From Acanthaster planci (taxonomy: Eukaryota; Echinodermata; Asteroidea; Valvatida; Acanthasteridae), in contig NW_019091450.1 of the NCBI RefSeq assembly GCF_001949145.1, forward strand, positions 1,846,802-1,893,015: a stretch of 46,214 nucleotides of DNA. Direction: 5' to 3'. A program made the translations under genes and the position numbers. Below the pieces are notes generated by a model, which did no database searches, was not told the origin of the DNA, and saw only the letters and a list, made by a program, of their open reading frames with translations. This document shows positions 1 through 12,600 of the stretch, piece by piece. Each line of letters opens with the position of its first letter. The first letter of the stretch is position 1.

Positions 1-970
1 TGGTTTTTAAAGTCCATTTAAATGGCAAAACTGACCAGTAAACTTTGCTCCAGTTTTCACCGCAAAAGGGTCCAGGAATGACAACTTTGAAATAACATGG
101 AATAGTCTACTGTTTCATTCAACCCACAACTTGCATACACACAGCTCTATAAGCACAAAATGTTTTGGGTATTGAAGAGATTACTTGCAAAAAGTTAGAA
201 CACTACTAACATGACATGTATTTTTATGTCAGAGCTAGACTCTCAACAATGAGCTTGACAATCTCAGGGGAGGCTACAGGCTGTTGAGACATCTTTCGTG
301 TGCATGCACAGGCATGACAGGCACACAGATCAGAAAAATGCAAACAGGAAGGATGCTGACTGAAAGTCATCAGGGAGAGCTACGTGAAGTTTTGGGACCT
401 CATTTAAAGAAAGGAGGGTCTTATACAATGAAGTAGTAGTAGTTGGTGGGGATATTGGAAGGAAAAACTGACGGGAGCGAGCAACAAGTTACAGTACATG
501 TACATTCATGTGTCATCAATAAACAACAACGGACTGACTAACAACAAATTCACACTAGCAGCAGAACGCAGGGGATTCAGAAGAAGCATGGTCGTGGATG
601 TTGGCAGCAGACATCATGGCCTTTGAAGAGAGCAATTTCTGAGTAAATTCACGGGCCACAGGGGCCCACGCATCAGGCAGGTACTAGTTCTTGTATCTCT
701 GGTTCTGCAGGCATGAAACGAAGGGGACTCGCAGGGTATTTCTATTCACCCTGGACTGGATAGCCAACTCCGTTTGAGGTCACTCCTCAGCTAATGACAC
801 TAGCCACTAGCTCCTGAGTGGAGGTACCGGTACGTGTAAAGCAGCTTGCCCAAAGCCTCAACCTTTAGAGCCAAAGCTGGAAATGAACCTCAACCCCCCC
901 CCCAGTCTGGAAAACAAACACTATTCTGCTTCACCCCATACCTAATTGATTTATCACTTAGTTTACTAAG

Positions 971-1119
971 GGAAATATGTGCCTGGCTGGTCTTAAACAT
1001 GCGCTTAAGACCGGCTCAGGAGAATGGACGCGACTTGCAGCTCGGGCATTATCAGCATTCGTTCTCCTGAGAAGGGTCTTAAACATTAATTTACGACTAG
1101 CCAAGCACATATTTATTTC
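971..1119. repeat. Fold-back element (about 149 bp)
   Basis: The left arm begins GGAAATATGTGCCTGGCTGG and the complement of the right end reads AATATGTGCTTGGCTAGTC. The inner parts (TTAAGAC…CTCAGGAGAA) also pair. It looks like a small MITE or fold-back remnant. Confidence 0.65.
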
Positions 1120-1983
1120 CATTCATGAATAACTTTTTACACAGAGAGTCAAAAGAAGTCAACATCTGATGATTGCCAACAATTTGGCTCTAAAATTTTA
1201 CTTTCATTTTCCCGAACACCCCAGTCCATTTTATTCCTTTTGAAAGTAATTGTCCAATAGAATCCCTTCGATGAACTTTGCATGGGCATCATGGCGCGTC
1301 GCGTGCACACAGATTTGTGACCAATCACCAGTCTCATATCCAGGTGCCAGCACGTGATTTACGCGGCAGGCATTATCACTTCTCAGCGGGCATTATCAAA
1401 TGTTAATACATGGTCATGTGACCCATTTCGACCGACAGGAATAGAAAAACTGTCCCAGGTATTTATGCAGGTTCATTTATACAAATGTATAGATGATTTG
1501 TTCTCTAACAGGCACTCTTGTAAAACTAAATCTGGCACTGTATCAAGTGACAACGTTGAATAAATGTTTAAATAGTGAAAAAAAAAATTGGATCATCCAT
1601 CGCAAATTCTTATAACAAAGCCACATTCTCCCACAAAGCAGAATGAAAACAGCTAAAATTCAAACAACATGTACATGTATGTGTGAAACTCTACTGGGTA
1701 AGTCCAACATACGAGTACACTACATGTATGTGAGAGTGTATATGTCTTGTACACAGTGTACTGGCACAATTGAAATTTATTTTTTTTGGGGGGGGGCTTC
1801 GTTATGAACAAAGCCTTTTGCTTCATGGTGAGATGGAAAATCCAGTTAAATCCATATCAGCTACGATGAATAAACCTGATTTTTCCAGGTTTCTACTTCG
1901 CAATGCCAGGAATCTTACATAAGTCTGGCCACTTTGTAGCCAAGGAGCAAGTGCCTACTGTGTGTAATCTATCCCACTGATTT

Positions 1984-3079
1984 ATTTTTAACAATCTTGG
2001 TAAACATTCAAACACAAACTTCAACAGCAGCCAGTCTCACTGATTGCAAGGAACAGGATGTTTACCTTGTCCCCTTCTCTCCCACCTACCCCCCCTGGAA
2101 ATGAGTGTCGCTGAGGACAAATATGGCACATAAAAGGTGTCAGGGTGATGAGACCTGATTGTTGCCGAGGATGTCCCTAATGAGGCCGATCAAGTTAGTG
2201 CAAACATTCATACCCTCATTAGCAAACACATTCCAGGGAAAAAAGCTCATTACATGTACATGTTTGTATCACACACGATCGGTTCCTTGTTAATTAACTC
2301 AGTCCAAACACAAAAATTGTCTGCATTTGTAATGATCTTCATGGTGTCACTTCAGGTTCCAGAGTGTATATCTAACTCGAGGGTGTGCCCGAGTGCATAT
2401 AAATATAACGTATTCAAAAATCTAAGAGGGCCCAGTACATGCATAATAATGAAAGGAGCATGAGGAAAGTATACCGTTACAGGTATGCCCATACATGTAC
2501 ATGTACGGTATGTCCATACATGTACATGTACGGTATNNNNNNNNNNNNNNNNNNNNNNNNNTTTTGAACAATCTTGGTAAACATTCAAACACAAACTTCA
2601 ACAGCAGCCAGTCTCACTGATTGCAAGGAACAGGATGTTTACCTTGTCCCCTTCTCTCCCACCTACCCCCCCTGGAAATGAGTGTCGCTGAGGACAAATA
2701 TGGCACATAAAAGGTGTCAGGGTGATGAGACCTGATTGTTGCCCACGATGTCCCTAATGAGGCCGATCAAGTTAGTGCAAACATTCATACCCTCATTAGC
2801 AAACACATTCCAGGAAAAAAAGCTCATTACATGTACATGTTTGTATCACACACGATTGGTTCCTTGTTAATTAACTCAGTCCAAACACAAAAATTGTCTG
2901 CATTTGTAATGATCTTCATGGTGTCACTTCAGGTTCCAGAGTGTATATCTAACTCGAGGGTGTGCCCGAGTGCATATTATAACGTATTCAAAAATCTAAG
3001 AGGGCCCAGTACATGCATAATAATGAAAGGAGCATGAGGAAAGTATACCGTTACAGGTATGCCCATACATGTACGGTAT
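1984..3079 (+). repeat. Direct duplication of a roughly 0.55-kb block (copies 1984-2536 and 2562-3079)
   Basis: Both copies run from AACAATCTTGGTAAACATTC to CGGTAT with only a few differences (for example GCCGAGG versus GCCCACG, and a two-base deletion near 2976). A 25-N gap lies exactly between them. Either a recent tandem duplication or two haplotypes placed side by side by the assembler. Confidence 0.92.
2537..2561. other. Short assembly gap (25 Ns) between two near-identical blocks
   Basis: N run separating the two copies of a roughly 0.55-kb block; a single further N is at 3080. Confidence 0.99.
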
Positions 3080-3175
3080 NGTCCATACATGTACACTGTA
3101 CGTGTACTGGTATGTACCAGTTCTAGTACACACTTGTTCCAACACGGGTTATAATATAATGTACATGTACATGTG

Positions 3176-3491
3176 GATAATGTGGGGTCCAAATCCGTGA
3201 CGGTGGAAAATCTTTTGTCTAAAATCTTGGTCCCGATTTTCCTAGCTAAAGAAATTGTTTCCTCAATTTGGTGAGGGTGCCCACTAATGCATAATACTGC
3301 ATCCAATGTTCAATTGATGTACATGTACACGTAGATAATGTGGGGTCCAAATCCGTGATGGTGGAAAATCTTTTGTCTAAAATCTTGGTCCCGATTTTCC
3401 TAGCTAAAGAAATTGTTTCCTCAATTTGGTGAGGGTGCCCACTAATGCATAATACTGCATCCAATGTTCAATTGATGTACATGTACACCTT
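3176..3491 (+). repeat. Tandem pair of a 158-bp unit
   Basis: Unit one at 3176-3333 and unit two at 3334-3491, starting GATAATGTGGGGTCC and ending in the TGTACATGTACAC motif. They are almost identical, with one clear change in the first part (GACGG versus GATGG). Confidence 0.93.
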
Positions 3492-3546
3492 CTCTTTCTT
3501 ATTCATTCGTGCCATCTCTTCGTCTCCTTTCGGCATCTCAAAACGC

Positions 3547-3780
3547 TTAGTTTGGATGTTTTTCCTCTAACGCGAAGGACGCTGCAAGGAGCTCACTGTC
3601 AGATATATCAGATACAATCGGCTGGTAGCTACAGTTACCTAATTTTACTGTGGTGTGATTTTGTAAGTCTAATGCATCAGCTACCACATCACCAGTGTGA
3701 GACTCGTCACTGTCTTGTGACTGAAATACATTCTGTGTTAAGAATAGACCGCCATCACTGTCACTTTCACTCCATGCCAT
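3547..3780 (-). CDS. Possible small acidic ORF or transposon ORF start (uncertain)
   Basis: A 77-codon frame from ATG at 3780 starting MAWSESDSDGGLFLTQNVF, rich in Asp, Ser and Glu, with SDISDSELLAASFALEE near its end, then a stop. The composition is much more protein-like than other short frames here. From memory, similar acidic starts occur in long ORFs of domesticated or mobile recombinase-type genes in marine invertebrates, but I cannot support a family. No following exon or donor was found, so it may be a remnant. Confidence 0.3.
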   Translation of the reverse strand: MAWSESDSDGGLFLTQNVFQSQDSDESHTGDVVADALDLQNHTTVKLGNCSYQPIVSDISDSELLAASFALEEKHPN

Positions 3781-4696
3781 GTTGATACAGAATGAACCTA
3801 GCTTAATTGTACAATTGCTTAAATATTGCGATACCTGCATTTAAAAGTTACGTAACGACAAATCCTTTGGGTTTATTTTCTTGCAAACAAAGTCGCTCCA
3901 TTCATACAAAATAATGGCGAGGCGAAACAATGGGGGGGGACATCATGGATGGAGGTTCAGTCACATAATACCCTTGGTAACGCGACATTTGTGGGTGAGA
4001 ATGGGCCCTCGGGCATTATCCTTTACGTATCTACATGTATACACTGTCTGTCATGTCTGTGGATGGGTGACATAGTATTTCACAAAGCTGACATGCATGC
4101 TCAGGTTCATTGGTCTTTGAAATGCTTTGGGCTATTTTGCAAGACAGAGTGACAGCATGACAGGGACGTTTAAAAATCACGGTAACAGACAAGACATTGC
4201 ATTCCATAGTATGGGATACAATGTATACGTACACGAGGCAATTAATGTACATGCACCAGTAAAAGAATAATTTTTCAAAGTGGTCCCTTAATCGTGCCGA
4301 CTTTTATTTTCTATTAAAACACTGACAGACGCTAATTGATGTACATGTACTCAGAACAGGCAGGACTGGATAAAAAATCGACATGTATGAGTACATGTAG
4401 ATGTGAAAATCATCCAATTTAGTCAGGTACATGTACCTGTATCAGGTCAACATTTAGCCTAACAATCAGAGGAATCTGGGGCTTCCACAGCCCAGTACGT
4501 CCTGGTATGGAGCAAGCTTTACTGAAGGCAAACTGGTACATTGTTAGGTTTCCGCATGAAGGAATTACACTTGAACAATTCATTCAAATTTGCATGTGTA
4601 CATGTATCTGTCTAGACACCTTAATGGCTCATTTTTCTAACATATCCACCACCGGTAGGAATACATTGCACAATGGTGGCTCAGGGCTCATTACAA

Positions 4697-4753
4697 TAAC
4701 CCTAACACTCCTCAATCCTTCACCTGTTGGAGGACTGAGGACTGTTAGGGTTA
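4697..4753. repeat. 57-bp hairpin element, copy 1
   Basis: TAACCCTAACACTCCTCA at the left pairs with TGAGGACTGTTAGGGTTA at the right. The same 57-base element is at 42260-42316. It is probably a very short non-autonomous inverted-repeat element. Confidence 0.8.
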
Positions 4754-5785
4754 AGGCAAAACGATTCAAACAAATTGCCCTGGCCCTCCATTTTCATCAT
4801 CTTTCTATATTTCAGTGAACCTGCCAGAAATCTGCCACTTGTGAATTGTCATCTCAGTATGTTTATTATCATAAACAGGAACTGCTGTACCGTTGCCACT
4901 GTTCTCGAAAATTGCATACATCATGTTAAAAACTTTTTCCTTACAGAATCTGATCAGGGTATAAATTATGGCGCTGTACTAGACACCCCCAAATGAAATC
5001 CGTGTGTGTTCCTTGGTAAATGTAGACTGTCTAAGAGTATAATGACACACCAGTACATGTACATGTACGGACTGCAAGTGTAAGTAGATCCAATTAGCTA
5101 AGTGCTTGCATGTACATGCACTTGATATCAAGCGCTGCTAATAATTCAAACCCATCAAGCACTCAATGTGTTGCATGATACACGTACAGCAGTGCACATG
5201 TATGATCAATAACATACTGTAACCTGTTACGGAGCATGTTACAAAAGCCAAAGTTGCTTCTTGTATAGTACGCTACCACCCCTGCCCCCCTTAACAAAAC
5301 AGTAACGCTACGGTACTTCTAACCTTATACATACATACATGTACAGTGTACATGTATACTCACAGCAACCTACACAGTGCTGCAGCAGTCTCAACTCAGA
5401 AACATAATGATAAGCAACGGAATATTCGCCTGAATGAATCCATAAGATAACTGTCTGTGAAGGGCATAGAATCTTCATGTACCAGTATCAGACATCCTCT
5501 GATCTGTAATCTGATGATGGAAGAAACTGCCCCTCTTGTATGAAAGTTAGAAAAAGAACCCAAAAAACAAAAAAAAGACATTGAGAAAAAAAATGTTATG
5601 TCTTCAACACAAAATTTATAAACAGTTTATCTTTACTAAAATCGGTCTCTCAGTGGCAACCTCTCTGTGGTACACTGTATTTTAAATTTCTGATTAAAAT
5701 ACCAGGACCAGTAGCATCACTGTAACGTGAAAGTCCACTATGCATGCAGACTACTGGTAAATGTACATGTACATACTGTACATGT

Positions 5786-5853
5786 ACGGGTATGGTACCT
5801 GTACATTGTCTACAGCTGAATAGCTGTAGACAATGTACAGGTACCATACCCGT
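5786..5853. repeat. Perfect 68-base palindrome (32-bp arms, 4-base loop)
   Basis: Arms 5786-5817 and 5822-5853 are exact reverse complements, starting ACGGGTATGGTACC and closing around a GAAT loop. No arm mismatch at all, unlike every other inverted repeat in the window. Confidence 0.97.
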
Positions 5854-6444
5854 GATCTCCCAGAGGCACAAGAATTTGATTGAGAGGACTCCATCTGTGC
5901 CAAGACGGTATGTCAAACTACTGGTAGGGCACATTAAGGGAAGAAGCTCAGGTGAGTTACATGTACACGTAACTGTGCTATTAGTAGAACCTTGCTCTTT
6001 TGGAATTGCTATTTATTTTATGGGAACATTCCACAGTGAAATCATGAAATTATATCTGACTGCTCAAATGTCAAAAATTAGTAAATAGATCTTTAAAGTT
6101 TAAGTTTATGAGAAATAAAAAAGCTTGTCCCTGAAATTTACAGAAAGACTGACTGGACAATTTAAACAGCCATAGCATCACAAATTTCCACAAAGTCTGA
6201 AACTTTACTCCATCTAATTTTTCATCGGTTCCTGCATCTGTAGCTATACCAAATTCCATGTGGTTGTGACATACATGTAGCACATCACATTCAACTGTTG
6301 CAGATTTGTAAGAAACCTTAACAAGATGATCCAATTCGATGTCACCGGGAGGAGGTCTGGTGGGTCATTAAACACACGTTGTAAAAACCCTATGGCGATG
6401 AGTACCAACATGTACAGTGAGCGGTGATGAGTTTGGAGACCTAC

Positions 6445-6631
6445 CTGGGTCCCGGTTTGGGTGTCCTTCCCGCCTTCAGGTCGTCCAGGATCTCGTTGAT
6501 GTCTTTGACCTCCAAGTCTTCATAGTAATGATCATTGATTTGGACCATGGGGGCATTGACACAAGCTCCCAGACACTCCACCTCAGTCAGTGTGAACATT
6601 TTGTCGGGAGTGGTCTCGCCAACTTTGATAC
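6445..6631 (-). CDS. NDUFV2: NDUFV2 exon 6 (second two Fe-S cysteines)
   Basis: 187 bases encoding [40 protein letters not shown] and on to [10 protein letters not shown] plus two bases of the next codon. The CLGAC motif provides the other two cluster cysteines. Donor GTAGGT at 6444-6439. In other animals one more short exon (beginning S/R-GRFSCEP and ending in GFGV-like residues) follows; it is not visible in this window. Confidence 0.96.
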
Positions 6632-9600
6632 CTTCACATAAGCAAACAGAGGAGACAGAGATACGCATTATGACAGGAACATCTTAACCAAATCAAAGCC
6701 TCTAGATATGGTATTTTATAAATTAAAGGTACAATCCCTCATTTATCATTTCAGGGTTTAGTTCCTTTGAGGCTTCAAAATGTGCCCCAAATCATAAGAA
6801 AGGTACTACAACTACGGTAACCTTATGAACTTTAAACTCAGCAAATGCTGTGCATTCAGAGAAAAACAATCCAGGATCTCAATTTCAAATCAAATGTTTC
6901 ACTGTCATGTTTGAACTAAGGCTGTGCCGAATATCCGAATAACCGAATATTCGATCGATCATTGAATATTTGAATGTTATTTTTTGAATTTGAATATTCG
7001 AATGTTAAATTAATGAAAAGGAAGGGAGAATTTTCTTTTGCTTTTAATGAGACCAATTGCACTATGGAGGTGCTCCAAGTAAATTTAAATGAAAAGTGAC
7101 AAAAACCTCACGATTTGAAAAGTACATTTTTCATAAAAAAATTTAAAAGGAATATACATTTTCAACAAGAAAAGAATTACTGTTCGTCTCTTATATCTTG
7201 CTAAATCTTGGCTTGAGATACTCATAGACGTGAAAAGCTACATGCGTTATAGTAATTATAATGTACAATTGTGTCTGTTAGTGCAACTGCTTTTGAATAT
7301 GGTTTGTTCCTCAACAATCTGCTGGTCGGTACGACTGAATATTTGGATATTCGACCGAATTGAAGGTCCTCAGCCCTAATTTGAACTGCACTCAAGTTCA
7401 GCGTTTGGGATTGTCTCATTAAGTCAACTGCAGCTATGCGATGTTATGAACCGAACAAACTTTAAGTACAGTCCATAATGTAGCAACTATACACGTGTGT
7501 GCACTGTGTAAATACCTGCGTGCTCTGGCAAATAAAAAATAAACTACTAATAGCAATTTCCAAGTTCAGCAATTATAGCAATTAGCAAGTTCAGATTCAT
7601 TGCTGGAAATGGCTTTCTCTCAATGCTTTCTTCAAAACGACAGCTTCCCTATTAAAAAGAATTATTCCACAGGAAACTCAGTCCGACAATCATCTTTAAA
7701 CCAACATGCTTTTTTAAATACAAGAAATATACATGAACCAAACAAATTTCCTTTGACAGCAGATAACAAATGGCAATAAAGATTACTGTATACTCCTCCA
7801 CAGCTTGCTAACAGAGAACTCATTACAAATGTACTAGACGTATACATGTACACACATATGTGGTACAACAACTTATTGCACAGTGTCTTCATATAGTGAC
7901 TGGCTATGTTTATTTATGAATGACTGTGCACCTGTACTCCACCTGCTGGACAAAATACATGCACCTGTACAGACTGCTATCACACAGCAGTTGTGACAAA
8001 ACTGAGGGAAAAGGCCCGGACAAAGAGTGCCCACATCATGGACACATCTACTTGACAAAGACTTTTGATGGGGGACACGTGATGCCCTCAATTTCGCTTC
8101 CTAACCCCTCTAAGATAAATTTTTAATCAGTATTCAGCCATGAGAGTTGTTTCCCTGACAAAGCCCAAGGCAACAGTGAAATAGTAATGGAGCTGTACGA
8201 CTGAAGACAGCCGTGACACACAACACCAAAAAGAGGGTTAAAAAGATGCACTCTCGAAAACTTGAGCTCTAAAGAAGAGCCAGTAATTTATATTTCCATG
8301 GTTTATATAACTGCATCAATTGATGAAGGGATAAGAAATCCCCTTAGGCAAGAATAAATGTGCATACATGTAAATGCCATCATAGTAGTTCATACACAGC
8401 ATAAACCATGTACATTGTACATGTCAAACACTGTGATACATGTACATACACATGTATGTACAGTACTGGTACATGTACCTTGCAATTGAAAGTTAACCCA
8501 AAATGGGAAAATCATTTCACACTTTTGCTCTTCCCAGAGAATACATTTTCGTTTCACGAAAGGTAAAAAAAAATTCCAAGAGTGGTTAAAACATCTTCGC
8601 ACCTTTTCACAACAAGTTGGGAAAATATGTTTGCCTTGCGAAATGAGACTTTGAAATATCTGAATGTGAATTCTTTTCACAAAGTTTCCCATCCCCATGA
8701 AAAGTGTTACTTTTATGGGAGGTACTGCATGCATTACATGTACATGTACCTCTACAAATGTACATGTATCGGTATATTAACGATAATCTGAAAGAAAGAG
8801 AACAATCAAACCTCAGACAAAAGCATTCTTGTATTTTTTCAGTAGATTGTTTTACAAATAAAATTCTACATGTAGGATATGCACTCTCTCAAAAATGAGT
8901 TAGCAATTAAGAGAAAATACATGTACATACCAGGTACCCCCCAAAACAAAAAAAAATCAAGGCAAAAAAACTGGACGCATTGATGGAATAGGCCAAAAAT
9001 ATCAACCATTCAAGTTCCCAAGGATAAACCAGTTTGTGGACAGAGGGCAGCAGACAGGAGTTTCAAAACTTCCCTCTACTTACATGTACGTGTACATCTA
9101 ATAGTCTCCTTCGAGAATTGTCCTTGCCATCAACAAATTAAGTTGGACAATGATATGTTTCTATGGCAACTACGAGTGCCATCTGAACAGACCCTCATCT
9201 ACATCTTGAATATTGTGCTGCTGAATCTTAATCTCATACAAGATAGATTCAAGTGATGATTTGGAAGGTCGGTCAGTGACTGGCCCTGTAATGACATACA
9301 GTACACTGTAACCTGGAGGGAAAATGCAATACGATGACATACATGTACATGGTATTCATGCTTCATTCATATTTCCCCAAAAGGATAATCTCAGGCGGAT
9401 GTGTTAGCTGTAGTCATTAGTCCTCATTCTGACATGATGAGTGTCGAATGACTGACCCTCCCCCCGAACAAACAAACAAACAAACAAACAAACAAACAAA
9501 CAAACACCCCAACAAACAAACAAACAAACAAACAAACAAACAAACAAACAAACAAACACCCCCAACACCCCAACAAACAAACAAACACCCCAACAAACAA

Positions 9601-12600
9601 ACAAACAAGCCAACAAAGAACCCCCTTCCAAGAAACCAAAACTTTATGATAAATAAACCAGCCAACAAACAATACACACCTTAGAACGAATAACACCAGA
9701 CATCCAGAAATCTCCAGATGTACATAAATTGTACATTATACATGTACATGATACACTATAGAGGAACCTCGTCACAAGAGTGATACATCAGAACCTACTC
9801 TAGCTGCTTCCAATTCTATACACACATGTAAGCTGTTGCTTGGAAACCAATGATGTGACCGTACATACATACAGTGTACACGTGTCGTGTTCAAGTAAGT
9901 GGTTAATTTTCAGTGTCTTCCAAGATTATGGTTCACCAGGAATTTGTAAGCACCTACATGTACGCTTACTTGCGAGAAATTAAATGCCTGAGGCTGACTT
10001 CAAGCGGGAGGACATCCCCTGACAATTTCGTGGAGGATGTGTGTGTCATATTGTGGTGTCTATATGTACATATAAGTCCTCAGATTTATTTGCAATCGTC
10101 TGGGCCTACTGATGAGTCCAATGAAATCACCAACAAGCACGTGTACGTGAACATGCACTTTTTCAGGACTTTGAAGTAGACAGCATTGATGTACATGTAC
10201 ATGTAGCTAGGACGATTATCTTTGTGACAGACTTCTTCTCATCAGCCTAATGTAAACAAGGATGGCATCATTATGTCTCCCAAGAAAGTCTGTGCAGTAC
10301 CTGAGCATTAAATCTATCATCAGCTAACACACAATTGGATAAGAAGCAAAGAAAAATTAACACTGTGATATAAACACGTGCCTGTACAGTGTACATATCT
10401 GAATGTGTGTTTCCTTGCTATTCGGTCCTTGAATCCTCAATCGCCCTCCTCACTGGAGCACAATGTGGCATGTAGGGCCGATTATTAAAAGCCAGGAATG
10501 TCATAAATTTGCATGAGGGTCTGCACCAACGCTTTTAATTTAAAAGTGACACCCGTGCACATTGTTCCTTCATTTGATTAAATATTCACCTTGCCTGCCA
10601 ACTGTGCACTGTGTGTTTTGTGCTTGAGCTCAAATTGTTAAACCAAGATTTGAGGGTGAGGGGATAATTATTCGTAACGGGAAAGGAAGCCAGACAAAAC
10701 ATACATGTACATGTATCCTACGCTACCATGGTGGAAACAGTTCAAGTGCACTGCCTAGCAATGCTCTAAGACAACTTATGGGGCATATGAAAAGATGAAG
10801 CATCCTGCTACGGTAGTTGATGTCAATATTAAACCAGGCACATGTACATGTACATGTACATCGCTGGCCTTTCTCCACATCCATGTACATGTACACACAC
10901 ATACGCAAATCCCACAGTCAAATCATACCATGTGTAATGATACATCTGCAGGCGAGGTAATTAATAAAAACAGTCTCTGAGACACCATGGAGACGCCAGT
11001 AATGTGTAATACGTGCACAAAACGTACATGTACAACGTATGTACTCTACCTCCCCATCATGATTGCAAGCTGTGGTGTACTTCAGTACTGTGGCTCTTTA
11101 AAAAGATATCAAACAAGTCAGCTGGCAAATAAGCAAAAGCCCAACACTATTTCAAGTGTAATATGTGGGTGGGTACATGTCCCTGTGAGTCGTGAAAAAC
11201 GGCTTCAAAATGTCCCAAATTTGAGGGGAACAAATGACCCATATAACTTTCAAAACGTTTAAATTTTCCTCCATTTCAAACACTACAATTTTCCAACATC
11301 TGCATGTTGGGTCTCATAAATGTATAAATTTTGCACATGGAGGTAAAAACTGCATGTACATACATGTACATAAAGCAATCTGCAAAGCAATTAGTTTGAC
11401 TGGGTTTTGATTTTGACATTCACATTACATTCAATGGCTTCTGCCTCTGTTTAATTAAAACATCTGCTAAAATGCACAATGTAGCTGGCATTTCCAATCA
11501 CATGAATTTACTATTCCCCCTATAGTCCATCCTTAATCCTACTTTCCTGGCAATCAACTCAGACTGCAGATGAGGCAATTTAGGGGAAGGAGAAGAGCGA
11601 CAACAATTCCAGATTGGACGGCTCCATGAGGACAATATTTGGCCGGCACATTCTGTCCTACAGTGCACAAGTGGAAAGATGACATTTGACTGATCGGTAT
11701 TGGGTTTGTAGGTCACCAAGGTAATGGAGGCTCTGAGGCAGCAGTGGTGATGAGGACAGCCTCCCTTATGTTCTTGAGTCCCTTTTACGGGTATTTAGCA
11801 ACAACCTTGGAGTGTTCAAAGGATGGGGGTGAAGAATTATTACTGCTGTGGAAAGAGGGAGGCACTCACTCTTACTTGCGACCGACCGCAAGACTGCATT
11901 ATGAAGGATGGCAAGATGGCAGGACGCAGCTTTGTTTATAACAACTAACGTGGTTCAGCCGAAGGCATGTACATGTACAGTGTACGTGTACCAACACAGA
12001 TGTGCCATAAGCAGCCACCGTACACCAAATGACCGACATCCAGCCCCAGGGAACGGCCAGAGATCAAGTGTTGGATGTGCGTGGAGGGAGGAGAACCAGA
12101 GAACCTGCAGAAAAGCCCTTGGGGTACAAGAGAGAATCAAAAAGCAGCTCTACGAGCACAATTAAGGCCATGGAGCTTGTGCTCCTCGTGGTCGACTTGA
12201 GTGTGAACAAACTCAAATCCATTTCACGCTTGAAGACAGCACCGAGTGTGAGCAAGCACAGCAAAGCACCACTGGAGTGTTCTTCAGTACCAATATATGT
12301 GTATGAAGGTTTCACACTTTCGGCAGAAAGGCTAATCATACAAACAACATACAATTGATATGTACTATGAGAAAAACATGTTTCAATCTATCCTTGCATG
12401 CAGTGTACTGGTACATTGTCTACATACATTTCATATCAGACAGGTGAATTGGGTCGGCAAAGTGATTGAGTGCTGCACAGCCAACGTCTGACACAACCAT
12501 CGTCTGACATACCCAACTCAATTATTTTGAGGCAACTATGAGAAATACTTAACAAGCTGCTGAGCCAAAACACGTGCCATTTTAACAAGATGAAATGTCC

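Larger units (their letters stand above)
1..6444 (-). other. NDUFV2 intron 6 (incomplete) and its repeats
   Basis: Begins at the donor of exon 6 and runs off the window. No confirmed gene. Contents: a possible minus-strand exon near 553-675, a fold-back element at 971-1119, two local duplications at 1984-3491, a possible acidic ORF at 3547-3780, a 57-base hairpin at 4697-4753 and a perfect palindrome at 5786-5853. The remainder is AT-rich DNA with frequent GTACATGTAC palindromes. Confidence 0.7.

Noticed and set aside
4697-4753. Interstitial telomere repeat
   Set aside because: TTAGGGTTA occurs only once per arm of a hairpin; there is no TTAGGG array.
9404-9696. Several overlapping open frames rich in Cys-Leu-Phe-Val or Lys-Gln-Thr-Asn
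   Set aside because: They are translations of the (CAAA)n/(TTTG)n microsatellite on both strands.
12029-12358. Open frame of 109 codons on the plus strand
   Set aside because: No domain, no splice context, equally long frame on the opposite strand, ACATGTAC motif just upstream; consistent with chance.
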